NCBI GenBank assembly: GCA_937919655.1
Contig: CALFPJ010000021.1
Coordinates: forward strand, 90,882 to 154,881
Direction of reading: 5' to 3'
Origin: an uncultured Gemmatimonadales bacterium
GTDB taxonomy: Bacteria; Gemmatimonadota; Gemmatimonadetes; Longimicrobiales; Gaopeijiaceae
Length of the DNA stretch: 64,000 bases
The notes below the pieces were generated by a model. That model did not search any database, was not told the DNA's origin, and was given only the letters and a program-made list of their open reading frames with translations. Within the stretch, counting starts at the first letter, position 1. Every line of letters begins with the position of its first letter. Positions 8,616-17,563 of this stretch are shown here, in pieces. Position numbers and translations under genes: made by a program.

Positions 8616-10018
8616 CAGGCCCCCACGACCGCAGCATGATTTCCCGCTCCGAAGTCCGCCTCGAACAGGGGCAGCATGCCTTCCATCGCCACGCCACGCG
8701 ACGCCTTCAGCAGGATGACCTCATCGCCCTGCAGGCGCCCCCGCAACTCCGGATACGCGACCCGCCAGTCATTCGCACAGACCACGCGAGACGGATCGAC
8801 GGGAAGGGTCTCGGCCGCCTCAGAAAAGAGTCCGGTCGCGACCACCACGTCGATATTTCGCTCCAGGATGTCCTTCAGGACTTCTTGATGAAGCACTGCG
8901 GCCCGGTCGCCGAGTTCGAGCATCGAGCCGAGCACCGCGATCGTGCGGGCGGTACCACCCTGCGCTTCTAGCAGGTCGAGAGAGGCCCGCACGCTCTGCG
9001 GATTCGCGTTGTAACAGTCTACGACCAGGGTCAGTTGTCCGACCCGCCGAACCTCGCCCCTCATGGAGCTGGGCTTCGCGCTCTCAATACCTCGGGCGGC
9101 GGCGCGTGGAGAAACGCCGACGAGGTCGGCGACCGCGAGCGCGAGCATCGCATCTGCGACCACATGTCGACCCGGCATCGCGAGCGTGATGGTGTTTCCG
9201 CGCCAGCGGAACCGGTGACCACCGAACACATCAACTTCAACATCGGTCGGTCGCAGGTCGTCATCCGCGAGGGAACTCCACCCAGCGACACGCACGGAAG
9301 CGCAGAGCGCACGCGCCCGCTGAACGAGGACCTCTGGCTCGTCACCGACCACGCAACGCCCACCAGCAGGCAGTCCGCGTAGCAGGTCGAGTTTTTCGTC
9401 CAGCACACCTGCGAAAGAACCCAACTTCTCGAGGTGACTCTCGCCAACAGTAGTCACCACGGCGACGTCGGGCGAAGCGATCGCGGTCAGCGTTGCGATC
9501 TCACCTGGCTCGTTCGTCCCCAATTCCAAGACCACGACGTCTACGTCCGCGGGCGTCGCGAGGAGCGTCAAGGGCATGCCGATGCGGTTGTTGAGATTCC
9601 CCGCAGTGGCGTGGACCCGGCACGCGCCGGAAAGCGCTGCGTGGGTCAGGTCCTTGGTCGTGGTCTTACCGGACGAGCCAGTAATCGCTACGACCGGGAC
9701 GTCGAGCGCCCTGCGGCGGTGCGCAGCGAGGGCGCCGAGGGCGACCAGCGTGTCACCTACAGGGTAAATCGTGGCGAGGGCGTCACCTTCCAGCGCCCGG
9801 GACACAACAGCGCCCCGAGCGCCCTTCGCGAGGGCGTCGGCGACGAAATCGTGGCCGTCGAACTGATCACCGGTGAGCGCGACGTAAAGATCTCCAGGGC
9901 GAACCGAGCGAGAATCGGTCGACACGCCCGCATATCGAATCGTCGCGTCGGCGAGGTCAGAACCCAGGCCAAGGGCCTCACGCACGGAGCCGTCGTTCCA
10001 GGCGAAGAGTCCGGTCAT
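8615..10018 (-). CDS. murF: UDP-MurNAc-tripeptide--D-Ala-D-Ala ligase MurF
   Basis: Cytoplasmic Mur ligase that adds the D-Ala-D-Ala dipeptide, completing the pentapeptide. Domains in order: N-terminal UDP-binding domain (STDSRSVRPGDLYVAL), central ATPase (AITGSSGKTTTKDL, LELGTNEPGEI), and C-terminal domain (VDCYNANPQSVRASLD, AVLGSMLELGD), the MurF-type signature. ATG at 10018 overlaps the murE stop as ATGA, giving 467 residues; the frame runs seven codons further upstream inside murE. No ddl gene is in the window, so the dipeptide must come from elsewhere. Confidence 0.95.
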   Translation of the reverse strand: MTGLFAWNDGSVREALGLGSDLADATIRYAGVSTDSRSVRPGDLYVALTGDQFDGHDFVADALAKGARGAVVSRALEGDALATIYPVGDTLVALGALAAHRRRALDVPVVAITGSSGKTTTKDLTHAALSGACRVHATAGNLNNRIGMPLTLLATPADVDVVVLELGTNEPGEIATLTAIASPDVAVVTTVGESHLEKLGSFAGVLDEKLDLLRGLPAGGRCVVGDEPEVLVQRARALCASVRVAGWSSLADDDLRPTDVEVDVFGGHRFRWRGNTITLAMPGRHVVADAMLALAVADLVGVSPRAAARGIESAKPSSMRGEVRRVGQLTLVVDCYNANPQSVRASLDLLEAQGGTARTIAVLGSMLELGDRAAVLHQEVLKDILERNIDVVVATGLFSEAAETLPVDPSRVVCANDWRVAYPELRGRLQGDEVILLKASRGVAMEGMLPLFEADFGAGNHAAVVGA

Positions 10019-11487
10019 GCTCCGAGCTCCTGCAGGCATTCCCGCACAACTACCCGCTCGTCAAACGGGCGCTTTTCGTTTCCGAGCACCTGATACGTTT
10101 CGTGGCCCTTGCCTGCGAGGACGACGGTGTCCCCGCCCTTCGCGGTTTCGAGAGCGAGACGGATCGCAGCGCGGCGATCGACCTGCCGCTCGTAGACACT
10201 GCCCACGAGTCCGGCCGCCAAGTCGTCAAGAATGCGCTCCGGATCTTCCGTCCGCGGGTTATCTGACGTCAGCACGATCACGTCGGCGAAGCGGGCCACG
10301 GCTTCTGCCATAGGCCGGCGCTTGCTCGCGTCGCGGTCGCCACCTGCGCCGAACACCACAATCAGGCGGCCCTGCGTGAGGGACTGCACTGCAGAAAGAG
10401 CACCGTCCAGCGCGTCAGGCGTGTGTGCGAAATCGATGATGACCGTGAACGGGCTGGTCACCACCGCTTCGAGTCGCCCAGGCACCTGAGGAACGGTCAA
10501 GAGTCCCGCAACGATTTCGTCGATATCGAGCCCGTAGACTGCCCCGACGGCGACCGCGGCGAGGGCGTTCTCAATGTTGTATCGACCGAGCAGTGGCAGC
10601 CTGACCTCGCGGCGTGTGTCGTCGATAATCAGGATGAACGCTGAACCATCTGCACCTAGACGGACGTTCTCAGCCCGCACATCTGCCTCAGAGTCCACTG
10701 AAAAGGTCCGGACAGGTCGTCCACCGGACACGAGCGCATTCCACGCCGGATCGTCACGATTCACAACCAGGGTCCCGTGTGGCGCAACCAACTCAACAAG
10801 ACGAGCCTTCGCGCCGAAGTACTGCGCCATGTCCTTGTGGTAGTCGAGATGGTCCTGGGTGAGGTTGGTGAACACACCCACGTCGAAGCCGATGCCGTCC
10901 AAGCGACGCTGCTCCAGTGCGTGGGACGATGCCTCCATGACGACTGCCTCCATGCCTCCGTTGGCCAGCTGCCACAACCAAACGGCGACCTGGACGGGGC
11001 CCGGGGTCGTCAAGGCCTCAGTCCCTGGGCGCACCCCTTTCTCGTCGGTGAGACCAAGGGTCCCGATCGACGCAGTCGGGCCGCGACGACTCAGGAGATG
11101 GCGCACGAGGGCAGCCGTCGTAGTCTTTCCGTTGGTACCGGTGACGCCGACCATGAACATCCGCTGGTGGGGAGACCCCATCACGGCGCTGGCGGCGATC
11201 GCCCCCGCCTTCCGACCATCGTCCACCCGAAGCTGAGGGACATCGACGTCGACGAAACGTTCGACAACGGCAGCCACAGCCCCTCGGGCCGCCGCGTCCG
11301 ATACGAAATCGTGCGCGTCCACCCCAGTGCCTTGCCATGCGAGGAACAGATCCCCAGACCGGGCCTCTCTCGAGTCCTGACAGACCCCCAGAACGCCGAC
11401 GTCCCCCGAGCCGCGGAACTCCCGTAGGAGGTCTGCAGAACGGAGGACTTCGCCCACCAGGCCGACGGTCAGAGGGGCGTCAGTCAT
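10015..11487 (-). CDS. murE: UDP-MurNAc-L-Ala-D-Glu--meso-diaminopimelate ligase MurE
   Basis: Cytoplasmic Mur ligase that adds the third stem residue. The 490 residues show the N-terminal domain (CQDSREARSGDLFLAW), the ATP loop GVTGTNGKTTTAALV, the TQDHLDYH segment and LGRYNIENALAA. The C-terminal motif DNPRTEDPERI contains DNPR, which in this family marks meso-diaminopimelate rather than lysine specificity; this implies A2pm-type peptidoglycan as in Gram-negative bacteria. The start ATG overlaps the ftsI stop by eight bases. Confidence 0.95.
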   Translation of the reverse strand: MTDAPLTVGLVGEVLRSADLLREFRGSGDVGVLGVCQDSREARSGDLFLAWQGTGVDAHDFVSDAAARGAVAAVVERFVDVDVPQLRVDDGRKAGAIAASAVMGSPHQRMFMVGVTGTNGKTTTAALVRHLLSRRGPTASIGTLGLTDEKGVRPGTEALTTPGPVQVAVWLWQLANGGMEAVVMEASSHALEQRRLDGIGFDVGVFTNLTQDHLDYHKDMAQYFGAKARLVELVAPHGTLVVNRDDPAWNALVSGGRPVRTFSVDSEADVRAENVRLGADGSAFILIIDDTRREVRLPLLGRYNIENALAAVAVGAVYGLDIDEIVAGLLTVPQVPGRLEAVVTSPFTVIIDFAHTPDALDGALSAVQSLTQGRLIVVFGAGGDRDASKRRPMAEAVARFADVIVLTSDNPRTEDPERILDDLAAGLVGSVYERQVDRRAAIRLALETAKGGDTVVLAGKGHETYQVLGNEKRPFDERVVVRECLQELGA

Positions 11488-13477
11488 CCGACCTCCGCCG
11501 CACCCTTAGACGGATGGTATCGCCCGGCAACACTCTGGCTCCCGCCTGAGGTTCCGTCCCGAGGATGTCACCGGATCCGGCGCGCGACACCCGCAGTCCG
11601 AGGGCGTGGAGCCTGCGGACCGCGATCCGCGACGGCAAGCCGGCGACGTCGGGGAGTTGGACAGTCCCGCCGAAGCCAGCCGCCCCCTCGGAGCCTGATC
11701 CGATGGACGAGCTCGTGACATCGACTGGGGGCAAAGGCGGATCGATCGTGCGCGAGGCGAATCGTGCGATCGCGCGGCCAGCGAGGGGCACAGGTCGGCT
11801 GGCGGAACCAAGAAGCGCAGCGCGGTCTAGCGGAGTCGATCGCGCGGCCAGGGCGGCTTCCATCGTCGCACGGGTCACCGGACCGGCCACCGCACCACCG
11901 TAGTAGATACCCTTGGGACGCTCGAGCTTCACGAACACCACCAACTGCGGGGCATCGGCCGGGAAGAACCCGACGAATGAGGACCAGTAGGCGCCCTGCT
12001 CGTACCCGCCAGCAGGAGAGTAAAGGCGCGTGGTGCCGCTCTTCCCTGCCACGCGGAACGTCGCCAAACGCGCGGACTTCCCGGTCCCGTCCTCAACCAC
12101 GTCCTCGAGGACTCTGCCCACCCGGCGTGCGACATCTGCAGAAACGACCTCGCGCACGACGCGGGGCTGGAAGGCTTCGATCAGCGCCCCGGTCCCGTCG
12201 CGGATCTCTTTGACGAGGTGGGGTTGCATGATGCGACCGCCGTTCGCCAGTGCCCCGTAGGCCATCGCCATCTGGAGCGGCGTAACGTTGACCTCATAAC
12301 CGATCGCCAGTGAAACCGCAGATTGGCTGGACCAGCTGTCCGGCCGTCGCAACGTGCCAGAAACCTCCCCAGGAATTTCGATGCCCGTGAGCGTTCCTAG
12401 ACCGAAGTCGCGGAGGTTCTCGTATTGGTCTCCGGGCGACATCGACTGGGCGGCCTTGGCGATTCCCACGTTCGACGAAGTACGTAGCGCATCGGCGATG
12501 GTCATGCGTCCCGAGCCGTGGACGTCGTGGAGCGTGCGACCGTTGACCCTCCAGGCGCCGTTCTCTCCGTCGACGGTGTCGTAAAGGCTGACTAGGTCAC
12601 GTTCCAGCAGGCCCGCGACAGTGAAAGGCTTCAGCGTCGAGCCGGGTTCATACGGCGTGTTGATCGCCGACAGCGCAGCGGTCTGGCCGTCCCGGATCGA
12701 CACCAAGGCGAGGATCTCACCCGTATTGGGATCCGTGATGAGCACGTCGCCGCCGCGGGCCTCAGTCGTGGCGATGGACTCTTCGAGCGCCTGGCGCGCG
12801 ATCTCCTGGAGATCAATGTCGATCGTGAGGACCACATCACCGCCAGCCTGGGGCGGGTCGATGACCAGCCGCTCGCCTGGAATGGCCCTGCCAACGTTGT
12901 CGTGAGCGATGACCTCCCTCCCAGGGGTGCCGCGCAGCAACTCTTCAAATGCCTGCTCCACCCCACCCCGCCCAACATCGTCGCCAACCACGCCGAGAAC
13001 ACCGCGGGCGAGATCCCCATGCGGGTGATACCGCTCGAGCTCGCGCGCAACGTGCACCCCTCCCAAGCCAGCGAGCTGCTCGCGGACCGTGGGCGGGTAA
13101 CGTCCCGGCACCGCGCGCCAGCGACGGGTAGGGTCGGTGAGTTGAACTGCCTTGATCGCAGAAATCCCCAACGCGTCCACGAGTTCGGCGCGCACGGCGG
13201 CGCCGTCCGTGATTTCGGGGGTCGCAACGCCAACGCTGAAACGTTCTCGGGAGACGGCGAGAGGCGTACCGTCGCGGTCGAGCACGCTGCCGCGGGCCGC
13301 GACCACCACCTTGTCACTGCGGTGCTGTGACTCGGCCAGGGCCCGCCATTGACCCGCCTGGACGCCCTGAATCTGTCCGGCACGGATACAGATGACGGCT
13401 GCTGCAGTCATCCACGCCCCGAGCATGACACGTCGACGCCAGGGGTGAGCCCGGTTCATGTCACGATGGGTAGTCAC
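11480..13477 (-). CDS. ftsI: Septal peptidoglycan transpeptidase FtsI (PBP3) with PASTA domain
   Basis: Bitopic class B penicillin-binding protein that cross-links septal peptidoglycan with FtsW. The 665 residues include a basic N-terminus and membrane helix (about 15-33), the pedestal domain (ARGSVLDRDGTPLA), and the transpeptidase with SxxK as GSTLKPF, SxN as TSSNVG, and KSGT in VAGKSGTTRLY. The C-terminus has a PASTA-like module (VQLPDVAGLPSRIAVRRL and onward, about 600-665). A PASTA domain is common in SpoVD-like and many non-proteobacterial enzymes. It overlaps ftsL by four bases. Confidence 0.95.
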   Translation of the reverse strand: MTTHRDMNRAHPWRRRVMLGAWMTAAAVICIRAGQIQGVQAGQWRALAESQHRSDKVVVAARGSVLDRDGTPLAVSRERFSVGVATPEITDGAAVRAELVDALGISAIKAVQLTDPTRRWRAVPGRYPPTVREQLAGLGGVHVARELERYHPHGDLARGVLGVVGDDVGRGGVEQAFEELLRGTPGREVIAHDNVGRAIPGERLVIDPPQAGGDVVLTIDIDLQEIARQALEESIATTEARGGDVLITDPNTGEILALVSIRDGQTAALSAINTPYEPGSTLKPFTVAGLLERDLVSLYDTVDGENGAWRVNGRTLHDVHGSGRMTIADALRTSSNVGIAKAAQSMSPGDQYENLRDFGLGTLTGIEIPGEVSGTLRRPDSWSSQSAVSLAIGYEVNVTPLQMAMAYGALANGGRIMQPHLVKEIRDGTGALIEAFQPRVVREVVSADVARRVGRVLEDVVEDGTGKSARLATFRVAGKSGTTRLYSPAGGYEQGAYWSSFVGFFPADAPQLVVFVKLERPKGIYYGGAVAGPVTRATMEAALAARSTPLDRAALLGSASRPVPLAGRAIARFASRTIDPPLPPVDVTSSSIGSGSEGAAGFGGTVQLPDVAGLPSRIAVRRLHALGLRVSRAGSGDILGTEPQAGARVLPGDTIRLRVRRRSDD

Positions 13478-13758
13478 GGTGTCAGCTCCCCCGAGAGGAG
13501 AACGAGCTCCTCTCCTTCCGGTGTGTGCATACCAAGCCGCTCGCGGGCTTCTGGGACCACGCGGTGCCGGCTGACCAGCACCTGGATGTCACGCTGCAGC
13601 TCGACACGCTCGGCCTGCGCGACCGAAGACTGCCGATGCAGGTCATCGAGCATCGCGAGGGCCTCTGACGCACGGCTTTGGCGCCAGGGCACCATGCCGA
13701 GCGAACCGACCAGGACCGCCACGGCGATGACCGCACGACCAAGAACGTTCGGTTCCAT
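13474..13758 (-). CDS. ftsL: Cell division protein FtsL-like
   Basis: Small bitopic divisome protein that forms a complex with FtsQ and FtsB. The 94 residues have one N-terminal membrane helix (about 7-24), followed by a helical, coiled-coil-prone stretch (ASEALAMLDDLHRQSSVAQA and onward) and a charged C-terminus ending in ERLGMHTPEGEE. Sequence similarity in this family is weak, so the call rests on size, topology and its place between rsmH and ftsI. The ATG overlaps the rsmH stop (TGATG). Confidence 0.82.
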   Translation of the reverse strand: MEPNVLGRAVIAVAVLVGSLGMVPWRQSRASEALAMLDDLHRQSSVAQAERVELQRDIQVLVSRHRVVPEARERLGMHTPEGEELVLLSGELTP

Positions 13759-14681
13759 CAGGCCACCCTCCGCCAAACCCGAAGCAGCGCACTGCGAGCA
13801 CGCGGGTTGCGTTCCACTTCCGCGGCGCTGGGTCGGATCGGTTTGCGCGTCAGCGTCTCGCCGAGCGCCTTGCCTCGACACACGCACATGGGCAGTTCAG
13901 GCGGACACACACAGCTCCGGCTCCACTCGCGGAACGCGTGTTTTATCACACGGTCCTCGAGCGAGTGATAAGCGATCACCACAAGCACCCCCCCTCCCTT
14001 CAACGCCTCCCGAATCGCGGGCAATCCGCGCTCGAGCGACTCCAATTCTGCATTCACGGCGATCCTGACCGCCTGGAAGATCCGCGCCTTGTCCTGCTGG
14101 CTCGGAGGCCTATTCAGCACGACGGAAAGAGCCGCCACCAATTGATCACTCGTCTCGAAAGACTCCGTCGCCCTGCGTTTCACGACCTCTCGGGCGAGGC
14201 GACGAGCCTTGGGCTCCTCGCCGTAGTCACGAAAAACCCGGACGAGTTCATCTTCCTCTGCTTCGTTCAGGAAAATCCGCGCATCCAGCGCTTCCGCCTC
14301 GTTCATTCGCATATCCAGTGCCACGCCGTGCCGAAAGGCGAATCCGCGGTCGTCGTCGTCGAGTTGGTGAGAGCTCACCCCTAGGTCGAGGAGCGCCCCG
14401 TCGAGGCCCTGATCTTTCACCTCGATATCGTGTGGGGCCTCATCAAACCGGACCTGTAGAAAACGCACGCGGTCACGAACTGGGGCGAGTGCCTCTTTCG
14501 CCTCCGCGATCGCCTGTGGGTCACGATCGACGGCCAAGACCCGACAGGTGGCGCAAGCGTCGAGAATGGCCCGCGTGTGACCGCCGCCGCCGACGGTGCC
14601 GTCCAAGAAGAACTGGTCGCCCTCAGGGGAGAGGTACTCCAGCACTTCGTCACTGAGCACCGGCTCGTGGTAGCCGATCAT
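13758..14681 (-). CDS. rsmH: 16S rRNA (cytosine1402-N4)-methyltransferase RsmH (MraW)
   Basis: S-adenosylmethionine-dependent methyltransferase that modifies C1402 in the decoding centre of 16S rRNA. The 307 residues open with HEPVLSDEVLEYL, followed by the SAM motif DGTVGGGGHTRAIL, LDLGVSSHQLDDDDRGFAFR, LDMRMN and the C-terminal ITRKPI-type segment (here LTRKPIRPSAAE). ATG at 14681 has GGAG upstream and gives the usual length. A second ATG at 14744 overlaps the mraZ stop as ATGA and would add 21 residues; it is less likely because those residues are basic and not conserved in the family. Confidence 0.95.
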   Translation of the reverse strand: MIGYHEPVLSDEVLEYLSPEGDQFFLDGTVGGGGHTRAILDACATCRVLAVDRDPQAIAEAKEALAPVRDRVRFLQVRFDEAPHDIEVKDQGLDGALLDLGVSSHQLDDDDRGFAFRHGVALDMRMNEAEALDARIFLNEAEEDELVRVFRDYGEEPKARRLAREVVKRRATESFETSDQLVAALSVVLNRPPSQQDKARIFQAVRIAVNAELESLERGLPAIREALKGGGVLVVIAYHSLEDRVIKHAFREWSRSCVCPPELPMCVCRGKALGETLTRKPIRPSAAEVERNPRARSALLRVWRRVA

Positions 14682-14740
14682 CTCACTCCGCTCCGCTCGC
14701 GACCGGGTCGCCGCATCTCCACGTCCCACTTTTCTCTCGG

Positions 14741-15169
14741 TCATCCGAAGAGCCGGTGCGCAAATTCGAGATCGTCGGTCTGCTTCTGGACGGTCTCTGC
14801 ATAAGTAGCCGGGTTCCACAACTCCACTCGGTCGATGTTGCCGCTGAGGAGTACGGACCCCGAAAGCGTGGCGGCCTCTTGGAGGCCTGCCGGCACGAGG
14901 ATTCGGCCCTGCTTGTCGGGGGAGACCTCAACCGTGTTAGAAACGATGTGCCTGACTTGATTCCAAGCCTGCGGATCGCTCCTGCGGAATTCGAGAAGGC
15001 GTTCCTGCACCTCAACCCACTTCGCAGCCGGGAACAACGTCAGGTACGGCTTCTCCCATTGGAGAAGCACGAAGCGGTCAGAGTCAGCCTCACGGCGAAA
15101 CGCCGAGGGTAGGCTGACCCGCCCCTTTTCGTCCATCTGGTGTTCGTATTGGCCGACGAATCCGGTCAC
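14741..15169 (-). CDS. mraZ: Transcriptional regulator MraZ
   Basis: AbrB-like DNA-binding protein that heads the dcw cluster and usually represses its own operon. The 142 residues hold two SpoVT/AbrB-type repeats: the first has GQYEHQMDEKGRVSLPSAFR, the second has VSPDKQGRILVPAGLQE; both DxKGR-type motifs are intact. GTG at 15169 is the start, with AAGGA seven bases upstream. The 5-prime region holds a promoter and four 10-bp-spaced GTGG repeats, which fits autoregulation. Confidence 0.95.
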   Translation of the reverse strand: MTGFVGQYEHQMDEKGRVSLPSAFRREADSDRFVLLQWEKPYLTLFPAAKWVEVQERLLEFRRSDPQAWNQVRHIVSNTVEVSPDKQGRILVPAGLQEAATLSGSVLLSGNIDRVELWNPATYAETVQKQTDDLEFAHRLFG

Positions 15170-15181
15170 CGTCGATCCTTG

Positions 15182-15221
15182 GTGGTGAAAAGTGGGAAGA
15201 AGTGGGATATGGTGGAGGCAT
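15182..15221. promoter_or_regulatory. Probable MraZ operator: four GTGG repeats at 10-bp period
   Basis: On the + strand, four direct repeats begin at exactly 15182, 15192, 15202 and 15212: GTGGTGAAAA, GTGGGAAGAA, GTGGGATATG, GTGGAGGCAT. MraZ in other bacteria binds TGGG-type direct repeats with a 10-bp period just upstream of mraZ. The array covers the expected transcription start of the dcw operon, so binding would block initiation or escape. Assignment is by pattern and position. Confidence 0.75.
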
Positions 15222-15249
15222 AATACGACTCAATGGATCAAGACGTCAA
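15213..15249 (-). promoter_or_regulatory. Sigma70-like promoter of the dcw cluster
   Basis: On the minus strand TTGACG (15249-15244) and TATTAT (15225-15220) are separated by 18 bases, a good match to -35 and -10 boxes. Transcription would start near 15213, inside the GTGG repeat array and about 45 bases before the mraZ GTG. Not experimentally supported. Confidence 0.65.
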
Positions 15250-15449
15250 GGGTTCATTTTTTGCAATTATTGGAGCGCCAGGACGTTGACATATCAGCCG
15301 AAACAAGGCTCCACTGCTGGACGATGCCGAAATGGCTGAAAATCAATATTTCACGAATCCGAACGAAACCCGAAGGTGTTCCGAGGCTCGGACGGACCGG
15401 AGATGGGGCAAAGTGGGGAGGTTTTCGCCCGGACTTGACCGGTGGGCAC

Positions 15450-15485
15450 AAAAAAAGCGCCCCGGGGCCGAAGCCCCGGGGCGCT
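15450..15485 (-). terminator. Rho-independent terminator of the TPR gene
   Basis: A 13-bp GC-rich perfect stem (15456-15468 with 15473-15485) closes a TTCG tetraloop on the minus strand and is followed by seven T residues. It lies 25 bases after the stop of the TPR gene at 15511 and separates that gene from the dcw promoter. The region between it and the promoter (about 15250-15449) shows no gene. Confidence 0.9.
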
Positions 15486-15510
15486 GCTACCGGTCCGTAT
15501 TGCGGGGGAG

Positions 15511-17250
15511 CTAGCGGCCCCGCTTGATGATCGCTTCCTGGATCTCAACGTACACGTTCGCGTTCTCGATGAGCTGCCCGAGGTTCACATTCACCGACGC
15601 CGGGTAGGCCCCGGACTGATTCAGGAGCGCGATCGACTGCTGAAATTTCGGCAACGTCGCCTGCGCCGACGCAAGCGTGCTCGGCCCCTGATCGATGAAC
15701 GCCTGCTGGTACACGCTGAAGCCGTGCCAGAAGTTCAACTGGTTCGTCATTTCGTCACTCAGGCCCGGTAGCTCCTTCGCCGCCGTTAGCCCCGTGATCG
15801 CGTAAGGGTAGCGCTTCGCCGTGTAACCCTTTTGGTACGCGTCGTTGAAGATCAACCGGGCAGCCTGCTCTGCCTGCTCAGGATTGCCCGCCGCCGCGAC
15901 CTTAAGAACTGCTACTGCGTCCTGGACTCGGCCAGCCGCGATCAGCCAGCTAGCCTGTTTTAGTGCGATGTTTGGATACGCCGGGTTGATCTCACGAACC
16001 CGATCAAGCGCGGTGATCGCGTCATCGAGCCGATCAGACTTCTGAAGCGCCTCCGCGTAGATCGACCACAGCGCATCTTCCTGAGCGTGGGTCTCCAGCA
16101 CCCGCTCACCGACTCTGATCGCAGACGCTAGGTCCTCGAGCTGGATGTAGGCTGCCAAGATATTGCGGAGGTGCGACACCGGAGTTTCAGCGCCCTTGCC
16201 CTCGAACACCTTCTCGTACGCGTTGATGGCCTGTCGATACAACTCTGCGGCCTCAGGAGCGAGCGCCCCCCCGTCCTCAGGGGTAACCGCGGCTGCCTCC
16301 TGTGCCTGCACGGCCGCAGCAAAGGCGTAGCTGCCGTACTGCTCCCACAGGTCGACGTTTGTCGGGTCCACATCGATCCCGACCTTGAGCAGACTCATGC
16401 CACCGATCGGGTCACCGGCTTTGGCCAACTCATAGGCGACGTTAATACGGACCCGCGCGTTGGCCGGATTGAGCTCGAGGTAACGCTCGTAATAGATCCG
16501 GGCCTGAGCCTTGTCGTCAGTCACAGCCGAAATGTATCCGGCCAACTGTAGGGCGCCTTCGTCGAAGCCATTGAGGGCAAGGACCTTCTCTAGTTCGGCG
16601 AGCGCATCGGGGTAATTTTCCATCTCATAGAGAATCCGAGCACGCTGATTCCGGACCGAGACCGCATCCGGGTTGAGCGCGAGTGACTCGTCGCAGTTCC
16701 TCAGAGCGTTGTCCCACTGAGCGCTGGCCGCATAGTCCGCGCAGATGGCCGCAGAACGCAGCTGCTGAGCATAGATGTCGAATTCGTCGAAAATGTGCTG
16801 TGCCGCCAGCTGGGCGTCTTTCTCGCCCACTGAAATGTCGCTGACTGTGAACGCCTCATTCGCACCGATGTCCCAGAACTCCACACCCGAGATACTCCAC
16901 GACTTGTCGGCATTCTGAGTGTAGTTCGCGCACAAGGCGATCTTGGCCGCGATCTGGGTCGCGAGCTGCCGCGTCTGGATGCACCCAAGATCCTCCATCT
17001 TCAGGGAGAAGCGCTTCACCTCAGCCTTGATCGTATTTTCGTCGATGGGCTCGTGCGTGAGGAGGGTATTGATCAGCGCACGCAGCTCCTTCGAGGAATC
17101 CTTACCAAATCCGTCTTTGGCGCCCTCGAGCGGACTGAAGTACGGGATCAGGACACGGAAGCGCCCCTGGTCCTGCGCCTGCGCGGCAGCAGGTGCAAAC
17201 ACCATCGCAACAATAAGAACGTGTAAAGCTAGTTTCAGCCGTCCGAGCAT
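15511..17250 (-). CDS. Exported tetratricopeptide-repeat protein of unknown function
   Basis: 579 residues. A cleavable signal peptide (basic MLGRLK, hydrophobic core, AAAQAQ cleavage region near 25) sends it to the envelope. An N-terminal domain (about 30-190) has two cysteines and no recognised family; the rest is a series of TPR helices, clear in NPDAVSVRNQRARILYEMEN, LNPANARVRINVAYELAKAG and the DRVREINPAYPNIALKQASW stretch. TPR proteins act as scaffolds; the partner is not evident. Start ATG at 17250 has AGGAG nine bases upstream. Monocistronic, closed by the terminator at 15450-15485. Confidence 0.85.
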   Translation of the reverse strand: MLGRLKLALHVLIVAMVFAPAAAQAQDQGRFRVLIPYFSPLEGAKDGFGKDSSKELRALINTLLTHEPIDENTIKAEVKRFSLKMEDLGCIQTRQLATQIAAKIALCANYTQNADKSWSISGVEFWDIGANEAFTVSDISVGEKDAQLAAQHIFDEFDIYAQQLRSAAICADYAASAQWDNALRNCDESLALNPDAVSVRNQRARILYEMENYPDALAELEKVLALNGFDEGALQLAGYISAVTDDKAQARIYYERYLELNPANARVRINVAYELAKAGDPIGGMSLLKVGIDVDPTNVDLWEQYGSYAFAAAVQAQEAAAVTPEDGGALAPEAAELYRQAINAYEKVFEGKGAETPVSHLRNILAAYIQLEDLASAIRVGERVLETHAQEDALWSIYAEALQKSDRLDDAITALDRVREINPAYPNIALKQASWLIAAGRVQDAVAVLKVAAAGNPEQAEQAARLIFNDAYQKGYTAKRYPYAITGLTAAKELPGLSDEMTNQLNFWHGFSVYQQAFIDQGPSTLASAQATLPKFQQSIALLNQSGAYPASVNVNLGQLIENANVYVEIQEAIIKRGR

Positions 17251-17563
17251 GGCCTGAATCTCCTGGGGTTTCCCCCGGCATCGTGCCGCTCCAAAAGGAA
17301 CGAACCCGTCCGGACCGGTACCGAACGTTGTTAAATTTCTCTTACCCACCGCTGGGCAGAAGATCCGGCGCGGCACCGGATCCTGTGGATACAGCCTGAT
17401 ACTTTATGCAAACTTTCGGGATCGTCAAAGAACCCCCGACCTCCGAACAGATGCTCCACGCCGCCAAATTGCTCGACGCGCCACCCGTTCTATACCTTTA
17501 TTCGCCCGCGAGCTTACACCTTCCGCCGCCATCTCGCCACACCGAAATATAGGTCGGCCCACA
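17251..17563. other. Intergenic region upstream of the TPR gene
   Basis: No gene seen. It must contain the promoter of the TPR gene but no clear -35/-10 pair was found. A short inverted repeat (GATCCGG, 17362-17368, with CCGGATC, 17376-17382) lies here; it has no T tract and its role is unknown. Confidence 0.5.

Noticed and set aside
17362..17382. Inverted repeat as a terminator for the thioesterase gene
   Set aside because: It is about 180 bases past the stop, has only seven pairs and lacks a T tract.
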